Origin: Spirochaetae bacterium HGW-Spirochaetae-7
GTDB lineage: Bacteria; Spirochaetota; Spirochaetia; Treponematales; UBA12059
Direction: 5' to 3'
Length of the DNA: 33,041 nucleotides
Assembly: GCA_002839245.1 (NCBI GenBank)
Contig: PGXR01000002.1
Location: 1 to 33,041 of the forward strand
The notes under the pieces: generated by a model
The model's database searches: none
What the model saw: only the letters and a program-made list of their open reading frames with translations
What the model was told of the DNA's origin: nothing
Part shown: positions 19,777-28,782 of the stretch, one piece after another
Layout of the letters: every line of letters starts with the position of its first letter
Numbering within the stretch: the stretch's first letter is position 1
Program-made: the position numbers and the translations under genes

Positions 19777-20816
19777 CCTCGATAACGTTAAGGAAGCTCT
19801 GCAAGACCTACGAAGGCAGCAAGCACCCCGCCGTCGAGAACTTCGATCTCGAGATAGAACCCGGGGAACTGGTGGCCTTTCTCGGGCCGTCGGGCTGCGG
19901 CAAGACCACGACACTCAAAATGATAGCCGGACTCCATTCGGTGACCAGGGGCGACGTCCTGTTCAACGGCGTACGCGTGAACGACATCAAGCCGGAGAGG
20001 CGCGAGGTCGTGATGGTCTACCAGAATTACCTCCTGTTCCCTTATATGAACGTCGCGGAGAACGTCGGTTTCGGACTGCGGATGCGGAAGACCCCGAAAG
20101 ATGAAACCGACCGACGGGTCGCCGAGATCCTGAAGCTGGTACAGCTCGAAGGCTACGGGCATCGTAGCTCCGCGCAGCTTTCCGGCGGGCAGAAACAGCG
20201 GGTGGCCCTGGCCCGTGCACTGGTGATACGCCCGAAAATCCTCCTCCTAGACGAGCCTCTGGCAAACCTCGACGCACACCTGCGCGATGAGATGCGCGAC
20301 CTGATCCTCGACATACACAAGAAATTCGAGGTGACCACGGTCTTCGTCACCCACGACCAGGAGGAGGCTGTTCTCCTCGCCGACCGCATCGCTCTGATCT
20401 TCGACGGCAAACTCGTCCAGTACAGCCACTCGAAGGATTTCTACGAGAAGCCGGCCAGCGAGAGGATTTCCAGGTTTTTCGGCAACGGCAACATCATCGA
20501 GGGTACGAAGGCGGGAACCACGGTCACGACTGGTTCCGGCGCCTTCCAGGTAAGGCCCGGCCTTCCCGCCGCCGACGGCCCCGTGCAGCTGGTGATCAGG
20601 CCGGAGTCGATCAGGTTGTCGCGCGAGGAATCCAACAGCTTCAAGGCGTTGATACTGAAGAAGATATACATGGGAACCTATACCCGATATTGTTTCGAAG
20701 CGGATGGACATATATGGGATACGACCACGGAGTCGAACGAGATACCGGGCTACGAAGCCGGAGATTCCGCGTGGTTCACGCTGCCGCAGGACAAGATATG
20801 GCTGATAGAACGCTAG
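19773..20816 (+). CDS. ABC transporter ATP-binding protein
   Basis: Walker A GPSGCGKTTT, signature LSGGQKQRVALARAL, Walker B ILLLDEPLANLD, TOBE-like C-terminus. ATGA overlap shows the true start is 19773, not 19158. Confidence 0.95.
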   Translation: MTSITLRKLCKTYEGSKHPAVENFDLEIEPGELVAFLGPSGCGKTTTLKMIAGLHSVTRGDVLFNGVRVNDIKPERREVVMVYQNYLLFPYMNVAENVGFGLRMRKTPKDETDRRVAEILKLVQLEGYGHRSSAQLSGGQKQRVALARALVIRPKILLLDEPLANLDAHLRDEMRDLILDIHKKFEVTTVFVTHDQEEAVLLADRIALIFDGKLVQYSHSKDFYEKPASERISRFFGNGNIIEGTKAGTTVTTGSGAFQVRPGLPAADGPVQLVIRPESIRLSREESNSFKALILKKIYMGTYTRYCFEADGHIWDTTTESNEIPGYEAGDSAWFTLPQDKIWLIER

Positions 20817-22237
20817 GTCCGGCTTCCGCCGGCCCGCTTACTATCGGCCTCGCGGGATTGCATTTTCCCGTGATGGGAGCAAGGGAACATGGCATCTTCG
20901 AGACGGCCGTCGCCCTCGTCGAACGGACCGGGCAAGCGGAACGCTGCGGGGTGGTTTCGTGGCCGGAGCTGCTGTCTACGACCGAAGACGCGGTAAAGGC
21001 GGCGCGCTACTTCGGGGAGCAGGGCATCGACTTCCTCCTGGTCCAGGCCTCGTCGCTGGCGATGGGCGACACGATCGCCCCCCTCGTGGAAAACTTCGAC
21101 AGGCTTGGCGTTTGGGTAGTCGACGAGCCGACGTACGACGGCGAACTGCCCCTGAACTCCCTGACCGGTTACAACCTCTGCGTCTCGAAGATCCGCAACC
21201 TGTATGGGGAGCGGAAAAAGCTCAAGTGGTTCTGGGGCGCGGGAACCGATTTCGAGGCGCGGCTTGCCGCGACAATCCGGTCGCTGGCCGCGCTCAAGTC
21301 GCTGCGCGGGAGCAGGATAGCCTCCATCGGCGGCGTCGTCCCGACCTTCGACAACCTTGAATACCGGCGGGGTTCGTTCGAGAAATCGCTCGGGGTCCAG
21401 ATCGTCGAGGTGCCCCTCGGCAGACTGTTCGAAGCCGCTGAGAAGGCACCGCCTGCCGCGCTCGAGCCGATTCGCGCGACGCTCGTTTCCCAGGCACGAT
21501 GCATCCGGGTCGGAACCGACCTCGTCGACGATACCGCCAGGATATGCTATGGACTGCAATCCATTCGATACGAAGAAAACCTCGATGCCTGCGCCCTCCG
21601 CTGCTGGCCTGAATTCCAGGAGTGGAAGGGCATCGCGCCATGCGCCGCCGTCGCCTGGTCGAACGACCATTGCATGCCAGCGGCCTGCGAGGGCGATACG
21701 CCGGGCGCGGTGGCCATGTTGCTGGGGTCCATCCTCTCCGGCACGGCCGCGACCATGAACGATCCGGTAGCGCTCGACCGCAAGACGGCGACGGTCCAGA
21801 TGTGGCACTGCGGCCCGGGTCCGGCCTCGTGGGCCGATGCCGAAGGCCAATGCCTCGACTATCACCACACCCTCAACAGGAGGTCGGAACCCGGTTCGCC
21901 GCGCGCGGGCGTCTCCTCCGACATCCGTTTCGCGAACGGACCGGTAACCATGCTGAGAATTCGTGCGGGCGGCGACAGTCACTTCGTCCTCGAGGGAGAG
22001 GTCGTGTCGGGACCGTCCGCACCGTATCCCGGAAGCGGCGGGTGGATCGGCAATCTTCGGATGAGCGACAAGCCGGTGTCGCTTGAGGACCTGCTGCAGA
22101 TGATGGCCGAGTATGGACTGGAACACCACTACCCCGTCATGCGGGGGCATCACGGATCCGTACTTACCGAAATGGCGGCATGGGCCGGCTGGAAAATCCT
22201 GCCGCGCATCGATTCGACCGAACACGTGCTCGCATGA
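20798..22237 (+). CDS. L-fucose/L-arabinose isomerase-like protein
   Basis: GLHFPVMGAREHGIFETAVALVERTG..., EQGIDFLLVQASSLAMGDTIAPLVE, AAVAWSNDHCMPAACEGDTPGAVAMLLGSILSG. Confidence 0.75.
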   Translation: MADRTLGPASAGPLTIGLAGLHFPVMGAREHGIFETAVALVERTGQAERCGVVSWPELLSTTEDAVKAARYFGEQGIDFLLVQASSLAMGDTIAPLVENFDRLGVWVVDEPTYDGELPLNSLTGYNLCVSKIRNLYGERKKLKWFWGAGTDFEARLAATIRSLAALKSLRGSRIASIGGVVPTFDNLEYRRGSFEKSLGVQIVEVPLGRLFEAAEKAPPAALEPIRATLVSQARCIRVGTDLVDDTARICYGLQSIRYEENLDACALRCWPEFQEWKGIAPCAAVAWSNDHCMPAACEGDTPGAVAMLLGSILSGTAATMNDPVALDRKTATVQMWHCGPGPASWADAEGQCLDYHHTLNRRSEPGSPRAGVSSDIRFANGPVTMLRIRAGGDSHFVLEGEVVSGPSAPYPGSGGWIGNLRMSDKPVSLEDLLQMMAEYGLEHHYPVMRGHHGSVLTEMAAWAGWKILPRIDSTEHVLA

Positions 22238-22250
22238 GAGAAGGAACGGT

Positions 22251-23942
22251 ATGGAAATGACCCATCGCGCATTGCATGACGGAATCCTCGGTTGCCTGCT
22301 GGGCTCGGCGACCGGGGACGCGATGGGAGGACCGGTCGAGGGCCTTCACTTCTCCGACATACAAGCGCGGCTCGGGGTCGTGGACCGCATGCTGCCTTAC
22401 CCCGAATCGATTCCGCCCTCCTTCCATGGCCCCTTCGGATCGCGGGCCGGAGACTATACCGACGACACCCGGCTGGCCAAGTTGATTTGCGCCGGCCTCA
22501 TCCCAAGCGGCGGATCACCCAGGGCAGGCGACATCAACAGTGCCATCTGCGGCGCCTATTTCAGGACAGGATCCGTGCTCGAGCGGGGCTTCCTGGAGGA
22601 ATACGCGCTCAAGGGCCTGTACGGCCACGGCAAGGAAGCCTTCGGGGGCAAGCCGACCAATGGCGCGATCATGGCGATAGCACCGGTCGGCGTCCTCTTC
22701 CCGGGCGATCCGGGCAGGACCTTCGATACGGCTTTCGATATCCTCCCGATGGCGACCGGATCGGCGCGAACGAGCGCGGCCATCGCGGCGGCCTGCATCA
22801 GCGTAGCGCTTGCCGGGAAGGGGACGGCACTCGACGTGGTGATGCGGGGCGTTGAAGCAGCCGAGGGCAGGATGCACCGGACCGAAGGACCGTACTGGCA
22901 CCACGGGAGGATGTATCCGCGAGTAGGCGCCTGGGTTTCCGACTTGGCCAGGAAGGCCGTCGCGATAGCAGCGGAATGCATGGATCCCCTGGACGATGCA
23001 TTCAGGAAACGCCTGCATGCCGAAGTGGGACAGCCGTTCTTCGCGGATGGGGATGAGACCCTCGCCATCGCCCTGGCTATGTTCGTTGCCGCGAAAGGCG
23101 ATTTCAGGGCCTCGGTCATCGGTGCCGTCAATTACGGCAAGGATTGCGACAGCTACGCGGCCGTCGCGGGCGCCCTTGCTGGCGCGTTCAACGGTCTTCA
23201 GGTGATTCCGCATGACTGGATCGCTTCGGTCGAGGCCTGCGAGTCCCGTCCGACCCTTCGTTACCTCGGCGAGGGGCTGTGTTCCATGATCGCCTCGCGG
23301 CTGAGGCGGGAACGGGACGCGGTGGCCATCATCGGCTTCCCGGATTCGCCCGCGCCGGGGAAAAGCGGGTTGCTTGAGGCCGTGCGATCGAAGGATCATG
23401 AATCCGTTGAAAGGCTCCTCGATGAGGGAGCCGACATGTACGAGACCGGCGAGCACGGCAGGAACAGCCTGCACGTCGCGTGCGCCGCAGGCTCCTTAGG
23501 GATCGCCAGGACACTCCTGCTGTACGGCGCCGATATCAACGCCAAGGACGACAACAGGACGACCGCCCTGCATTTCGCCGCCTGGGAAAACCACCTCCCG
23601 ATCGTCGACCTCCTCCTGGATTGGGGCATCTTCGCCGAGGAGACCGAAGGCGCCGGCTGGACGGCTCTCCATGACGCCGTACGGAAGGAATTCGCCGATA
23701 TTCCGCTGCGTATCCTGGCCAAGTCCCGAGGACTTGCCGGTGAGGCCGAGCTGGCCGCTAAACTGCAGTCGTTGCACGGCGAAGAGCGGTTCCTGGAATT
23801 GCTCCGCATCCTCGCCGAGTATCACATCGATCTGGGGGCCATCGGCATCTGTGGCCATGGACTGCTGCACGACGCGAAAAGCAGGGGCTATCCGCGAGCG
23901 ACAGAATATCTGCTCTCCAAGGGCGTTGCCGATGAAGAATAG
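22251..23942 (+). CDS. ADP-ribosylglycohydrolase (DraG/ADPRH) family domain fused to C-terminal ankyrin repeats
   Basis: GCLLGSATGDAMGGPVEG, YTDDTRLAKLI, NYGKDCDSYAAVAGALAGAFNG; ankyrin repeats GRNSLHVACAAGSLGIARTLLLYGADINAKDDNRTTALHFAAWENHLPIVDLLLDWG. Confidence 0.9.
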   Translation: MEMTHRALHDGILGCLLGSATGDAMGGPVEGLHFSDIQARLGVVDRMLPYPESIPPSFHGPFGSRAGDYTDDTRLAKLICAGLIPSGGSPRAGDINSAICGAYFRTGSVLERGFLEEYALKGLYGHGKEAFGGKPTNGAIMAIAPVGVLFPGDPGRTFDTAFDILPMATGSARTSAAIAAACISVALAGKGTALDVVMRGVEAAEGRMHRTEGPYWHHGRMYPRVGAWVSDLARKAVAIAAECMDPLDDAFRKRLHAEVGQPFFADGDETLAIALAMFVAAKGDFRASVIGAVNYGKDCDSYAAVAGALAGAFNGLQVIPHDWIASVEACESRPTLRYLGEGLCSMIASRLRRERDAVAIIGFPDSPAPGKSGLLEAVRSKDHESVERLLDEGADMYETGEHGRNSLHVACAAGSLGIARTLLLYGADINAKDDNRTTALHFAAWENHLPIVDLLLDWGIFAEETEGAGWTALHDAVRKEFADIPLRILAKSRGLAGEAELAAKLQSLHGEERFLELLRILAEYHIDLGAIGICGHGLLHDAKSRGYPRATEYLLSKGVADEE

Positions 23943-24804
23943 ACGCAGGGTGATCGTGGATTGCGACAATACCTACGGCCTTCCCGGGCTTCCGATCGAT
24001 GATGGCCAGACAATCATGTACCTGGCAGGACGCGACGACATTGAAATTGTCGGCATCACCTGCACCCACGGGAATGGGCAGGTTTCAGAGGTATACGACG
24101 CGACTCGGTGGCTTCTCGGGGCACTCGGTCTAGGAGACATTCCCGTGCTTAAGGGGGCCTCGGGGCCGGGAGACTTCGAAACCGAAGCCGCGGACTGGCT
24201 TGCCCGGATAATCGATGCCGAGCCCGGCAACCTGGATCTCCTCGCGATCGGCACCATGACCAACCTGCTGGCCGCGCAGCGGAAGAATCCCTCGTGCCTC
24301 TCCATGCTGCGGAGCATCACGGCGATGGGTGGCTACCTGTACCCCCTTCCGGTCCGCGGCTGGAACAGGATAGGCGAGGTCAATCTGTCCCGCGATCCGG
24401 AGGCCACCGCGGCGCTCCTCCACGCAAGCTGCCCGGTGACCGTGATGAGCGCCCAGATCTGCTTGCAGGCGCCGTTCGGCATAGACGAGCTCGCCCCTAT
24501 AGCCGAAAGCGACAGGGCTTCGTATCAATATATGCTGAGCTACCTCCTGGGCATGATACGCCGGCACGGAGGCGCCCAGGAATACCTCTGGGACTTGCTG
24601 CCTGCGGTATACCTGTCACACCCCGAATTGTTCCATCGGAATGAGGTTCGCATATCCACCGATCCAGCCACCCTCTCGGGAGGCTACCTGCTGAAGAGCG
24701 AAACGGGAACCCGGATCAACCTGCCGGATTACATTGTCGACATCGACGCGCTGTACGCCTATCTCTACGCGGCCTGGAAACGGGCTCCTCTCAAACCAAT
24801 CTAA
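23932..24804 (+). CDS. Second divergent nucleoside-hydrolase (IunH)-family protein
   Basis: VDCDNTYGLPGLPIDDGQTIMYLAGRDDIEIVGIT, LAIGTMTNL, AMGGYLYP, WDLLPAVYLSHPELF. Overlaps preceding stop. Confidence 0.88.
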   Translation: MKNRRRVIVDCDNTYGLPGLPIDDGQTIMYLAGRDDIEIVGITCTHGNGQVSEVYDATRWLLGALGLGDIPVLKGASGPGDFETEAADWLARIIDAEPGNLDLLAIGTMTNLLAAQRKNPSCLSMLRSITAMGGYLYPLPVRGWNRIGEVNLSRDPEATAALLHASCPVTVMSAQICLQAPFGIDELAPIAESDRASYQYMLSYLLGMIRRHGGAQEYLWDLLPAVYLSHPELFHRNEVRISTDPATLSGGYLLKSETGTRINLPDYIVDIDALYAYLYAAWKRAPLKPI

Positions 24805-24810
24805 GGCGGC

Positions 24811-26040
24811 ATGAAGATGAAGCATGGATTGCCTTATGGGGACGGAGAAATCGAGGTCGAACTTCCGGATGACCGTCTGGATTGGATTGTCGCCGAGCGA
24901 GTCCCCGAACGCGACGAGCTGCCCATCGTTCTGGCCGCCATCGATGGCGCCGAACCCGGACTGCTGGAATTCCTCGGGCGGAGCGCCTCGGTGGCGGTCG
25001 TCGTCTCCGACCACACCCGCAACACCGGCAGCCGGACATACATGCCGATCCTCCTCGACCGGATCCGGATGCCGGGGCGCAGGATCACGGTCGTCGTGGC
25101 GCTGGGCCTGCACAGGCCGTCAACCGACTCGGAGATCGCCACGATACTCGGCTGTATTCCGGACAAGGACGTGGATATAATCAACCACGATCCCGACGGG
25201 AACCTCGAGGCATGCGGACAAGGCACCTTCTGCAAGGCGGTGGTAGAAGCGGACAAGGTGATACTCACCGGTTCGGTTTCCTTCCACCCCATGGCTGGAT
25301 ACTCAGGCGGATGGAAGAGTCTGCTGCCGGGAATCGCGTCCAGGGCCTGCGTGCTCGACAATCACCGGCTGTTCTTCTCCGGCGACAAGCGGCACCCGGG
25401 CGTCGGACCGGCCCGCGTCGAGCTCAATCCCGTGAGCATGGACATTCGGTCGCGAACGCGCGGCTTCGCCGGGAAGACCTGGTGCCTGAATGTCGTCCAG
25501 AGCGAATCCAAGGCGATAGTGTTCGCCACCGCGGGCGGCGTCGACGATGCGTGGACCGCCTGCTGTGGCTACCTCGAACGCATGAACTCTCCCTCCATCC
25601 GTCGCCTGTATCCGGTTGTCGTGGCGTCGTCGGGGGGGTATCCATCCGATTTCAGCTTTTATCAAAGTATGAAGACTCTGACGAACGCATCCCGCGCCTG
25701 CGTCAAGGGAGGGAGCATCTATCTGGCGATGGAGTGCCGGAACGGCTGGGAGCTCGACGAATCCGTGCTCTCGTGGAGCCGAGACAGTCTCGATACCATC
25801 GCGACTCGCCTGCGGAAGGAATTTTCGATGAGCGGGCTCGCGATGCACATGGCCCTGTCGGTCATAAGGGATCATTCGATCGCATGCCTCTCCTCCCTGC
25901 CGGAACAGGAAGTGTGCGGGATGGGTATGCGATACCTGGCCTCGGCGGCCGATCTCGGGAAGGCCGTGGCTGCCGAGGATGCCGATCGCATCGCCGTCAT
26001 TCCCGCGGCGGCGGCGACGCTTCCCGCGCTCCGTAGATGA
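24811..26040 (+). CDS. LarA-like nickel-pincer-nucleotide-dependent 2-hydroxyacid racemase/epimerase homolog (DUF2088)
   Basis: SDHTRNTGSR, ALGLHRPST, SFHPMAGYSGGWKSLLPGIASR, DNHRLF, GGYPSDFSFYQSMKTL; the His/Lys positions expected for LarA are present. Confidence 0.88.
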   Translation: MKMKHGLPYGDGEIEVELPDDRLDWIVAERVPERDELPIVLAAIDGAEPGLLEFLGRSASVAVVVSDHTRNTGSRTYMPILLDRIRMPGRRITVVVALGLHRPSTDSEIATILGCIPDKDVDIINHDPDGNLEACGQGTFCKAVVEADKVILTGSVSFHPMAGYSGGWKSLLPGIASRACVLDNHRLFFSGDKRHPGVGPARVELNPVSMDIRSRTRGFAGKTWCLNVVQSESKAIVFATAGGVDDAWTACCGYLERMNSPSIRRLYPVVVASSGGYPSDFSFYQSMKTLTNASRACVKGGSIYLAMECRNGWELDESVLSWSRDSLDTIATRLRKEFSMSGLAMHMALSVIRDHSIACLSSLPEQEVCGMGMRYLASAADLGKAVAAEDADRIAVIPAAAATLPALRR

Positions 26041-27071
26041 CGAGTGAAAGGAGCAACAAGGATATGGGCCATGGAGGCGATGGATTGCATGCGCGTGGAT
26101 TCTCGGTACTGGGAATGAGGATAAGGCTCGATTCCAACAATTACGAACTTCTTTCCGATGATGAATATTTCCAGGGGAAAGGAGCCCAGCTTCATTCCTT
26201 GCTGTCGAATTTCGGCAGGCTTGACGAGCTCCCGGACGAGGGGGAATTCGACCTGCGCGTGTCCCTCGTCGACGACCCACGATACCCGCCCATGCTGTAC
26301 CGTGAATGCACCGGCGCATACAGCATCACTGGATCCCTCGTGGATTGCGAACGCGCCGCGATTGACAAAAGGGCGAGCGTATTCGGCAACATGGGCCTCT
26401 TCTCGAAACTGCTGGTCAGGGAACTGGAATTCCGGGGCATCTATTCGATCCACTCGACCTCGTTCTACGAGCGCGCCCGGAACAGGCTGTACGTGGTGAT
26501 GGGCGGATCGGGCTCCGGCAAGAGCACGGTCCTCTTGAACGCGCTCTCGGTCGGGGGGATCGAAGTCTTCGGCACTGAACTCACGCACTTCTCGTTCGGG
26601 AATGGCGCGACGAGGATGCTCAAGGGGTCGCTGTGGCAGAATTGCAGGATGGGGAACCTTATGTTCGATTTTCCCTGGCTCATGGAACGCTTCGGCCTGA
26701 AGCCGCCCACAGGTGATCCGTGGCACAGCTATCGATCGATTCCGCTGCTCGAGCAGCAGGTTCCCGAGGAGCACCTCGACGACGCCTCGATCGTGCTCGT
26801 CATGCCACGGATCGAGGGAGAACGTCATACCTCGATCCGCCGCGGACTCCTGCCTGGCTCGTTGCGGTTCCCGCTGTTTCAGAACCTGTCGGACAAGGTG
26901 ACGCCACCCACGCTCCTGTGGGGCAAGCACTTCATTCCGTCCGTCGATACGCCCGACAGGCAGACGGCCAGGATGGAAGCCGCGACCAGGTTCATCGAGG
27001 AGGCCCCGATAGTCGAATGCTGGGACGTTCTGTCATCGCCCAATGATTGCCTGACCGGAATTTTCCCGTGA
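26037..27071 (+). CDS. HPr kinase-like (HprK C-terminal-like) P-loop protein, putative small-molecule kinase
   Basis: SIHSTSFYERARNRLYVVMGGSGSGKSTVLLNALSVGGIEVFGTELTHF has HprK-like fold context and Walker A; no HPr/PTS gene nearby. Confidence 0.65.
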   Translation: MTSERSNKDMGHGGDGLHARGFSVLGMRIRLDSNNYELLSDDEYFQGKGAQLHSLLSNFGRLDELPDEGEFDLRVSLVDDPRYPPMLYRECTGAYSITGSLVDCERAAIDKRASVFGNMGLFSKLLVRELEFRGIYSIHSTSFYERARNRLYVVMGGSGSGKSTVLLNALSVGGIEVFGTELTHFSFGNGATRMLKGSLWQNCRMGNLMFDFPWLMERFGLKPPTGDPWHSYRSIPLLEQQVPEEHLDDASIVLVMPRIEGERHTSIRRGLLPGSLRFPLFQNLSDKVTPPTLLWGKHFIPSVDTPDRQTARMEAATRFIEEAPIVECWDVLSSPNDCLTGIFP

Positions 27072-27135
27072 GACCCTTGATGGACCTCGCGCCTGGAACC
27101 CTTGGACCATGTTCGATCATCGTAGGAGGAATTCA

Positions 27136-27957
27136 ATGAACGAGACAGTGAAGAAGGGAATGGACGGCGTGTATCCATTCCCCGTTTCCGGCAGGGCCGG
27201 CCAGCCCCGCTCCACGGGGCTGACCATGGTCATCGACATGGGCAGCGGCCTGGCCGCGACTCAGGACCTCTTGGACTATGCCGGCTATTGCATCGACATG
27301 TTCAAGCTATCATCCGGAACGATGGCCTTGTATCCCGACCCGATACTCCGGCGGAAGGTGGAGTTGATCCGGTCCCGGGGCATCGAGGTGGAGGCGGGCG
27401 GTTCGCATTTCGAGGTCGCGAACTGGAAAGGCGCGAGCACGAAGTATTTCAGGAAGCTGGTCGAACTCGGCGTGGATGTCGTGGAGATCGCCGACGGTCA
27501 TTTGCCCCTCGCGGACAGCGTCCGTATCGACCGGATCAAGGAAGCGAAGGACCTGGGCCTGAAGGTGGCAACCGAGGTAGGCAAGAAGGAACCGTCGAAG
27601 AACCTAAAGGCACAGACCATCCTGGAACAGTACCGCGAGAACATCGACGCCGGCAGCGATTACATCATCATCGAAGGCAAGGCTTCCGGCATGGACGTCG
27701 GAATATTCGATGAAAAGGGCAACATCGACGAATCGGAGCTGGCCGAGATAACCTGTGGAATTTCCGATATGGGCAGGGTGATATGGGAAGCGCCGCTACG
27801 GCCCCAGCAGCAGGCGCTGATCCTGCGATTCGGCCCCAATGTGAACCTCGGGAACATTTTTCCACAGGAGGTCTACCCCCTCGAACTGCTTCGCAACGGG
27901 CTCATGCTGTCACCGCTCATCGAAGCGTACAAGCGCGAACGGGGGGAGTCAAAATGA
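27136..27957 (+). CDS. Phosphosulfolactate synthase (ComA) family protein
   Basis: GLTMVIDMGSGL, DMFKLSSGTMALYPDPILRRKVELIRSRGIEVEAGGSHFEVA, VVEIADGHLPL, KVATEVGKKEPSK, YIIIEGKASGMDVGIFDEKGNI, IWEAPLRPQQQALILRFGPNVNLGNI. Confidence 0.92.
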   Translation: MNETVKKGMDGVYPFPVSGRAGQPRSTGLTMVIDMGSGLAATQDLLDYAGYCIDMFKLSSGTMALYPDPILRRKVELIRSRGIEVEAGGSHFEVANWKGASTKYFRKLVELGVDVVEIADGHLPLADSVRIDRIKEAKDLGLKVATEVGKKEPSKNLKAQTILEQYRENIDAGSDYIIIEGKASGMDVGIFDEKGNIDESELAEITCGISDMGRVIWEAPLRPQQQALILRFGPNVNLGNIFPQEVYPLELLRNGLMLSPLIEAYKRERGESK

Positions 27958-28781
27958 AACTGACGGTTTCCGAACTGGAATGCAAGGCCCGGGAACTGAG
28001 ACTGGACTCCATCGAGATGATAGCGCAGGCGGGAGGCGGCCATCTCGGGGGCTCGCTGAGCGCCATGGACATCATGACCGCGCTGTATTTCAACGTCATG
28101 CGAATCGATCCGGAACATCCGATGAAGGCCGACCGGGACAGGTTCATCCTGTCGGCGGGCCACAAGGCCGCAGGCTACGTGCCCGTGCTCGCCGCGCGGG
28201 GGTATTTCTCAAGGGACCTGCTGCCGACGTTCAACAAGCTCGACAGCCGGTTCGGTATGCATCCCGACATGCACAAGATTCCCGGCTGCGACGCGTCCAC
28301 GGGCAGCCTGGGCCACGGCTTGCCGGTCGGGCTGGGCATGGCGCTGGCGCTCCGGCTCGACGGATTCGACAGCAAGGTGTTCGTGCTCCTGGGCGACGGC
28401 GAGCTGCACGAGGGCACCAACTGGGAGGCCGCGATGGGGGCGGCCCAGCACAAGACCTCGAGCCTGGTCGCCATCGTCGACTACAACAAGTGTTCCATGG
28501 ACGGCCCGATAGACCAGGTCGTCTCGCTCGAACCGCTGGTCGACAAGTGGAAATCATTCGGGTGGGAGACCATCCGCATCGACGGCAACGACATGGCGCA
28601 GGTGCTCGGGGCGCTCAAGGAGGCGGCCGATCGAGGCAATCGAGGCAACCCGGTGGTCATCGTCGCCGATACGGTCAAGGGCAAGGGCGCGGCCTTCGCC
28701 GAGGGCGACTACCGCTGGCATTACGGCTGCCCGAGCGAAGATCAGCTGGCTGAAGCCAGAACGGCGCTGGGAGGCGAGTGA
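27954..28781 (+). CDS. Transketolase N-terminal (TPP-binding) subunit
   Basis: GGGHLGGSLSAMDIMTALYF, LSAGHKAAGYVPVLAARGYF, STGSLGHGLPVGLGMALALR, GDGELHEGTNWEAAMGAAQHK; ATGA overlap with ComA-family gene. Confidence 0.95.
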   Translation: MKLTVSELECKARELRLDSIEMIAQAGGGHLGGSLSAMDIMTALYFNVMRIDPEHPMKADRDRFILSAGHKAAGYVPVLAARGYFSRDLLPTFNKLDSRFGMHPDMHKIPGCDASTGSLGHGLPVGLGMALALRLDGFDSKVFVLLGDGELHEGTNWEAAMGAAQHKTSSLVAIVDYNKCSMDGPIDQVVSLEPLVDKWKSFGWETIRIDGNDMAQVLGALKEAADRGNRGNPVVIVADTVKGKGAAFAEGDYRWHYGCPSEDQLAEARTALGGE

Positions 28782-28782
28782 C

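Noticed and set aside
20813-22225. 470-aa minus-strand ORF
   Set aside because: Antisense shadow of the FucI-like gene, no motif.
24882-26036. 384-aa plus-strand ORF
   Set aside because: Out-of-frame shadow of the LarA-like gene, Arg-rich, no motif.
25303-26319. 338-aa minus-strand ORF (and similar 25872-26930)
   Set aside because: Antisense to LarA-like and HprK-like genes; no domain signal.
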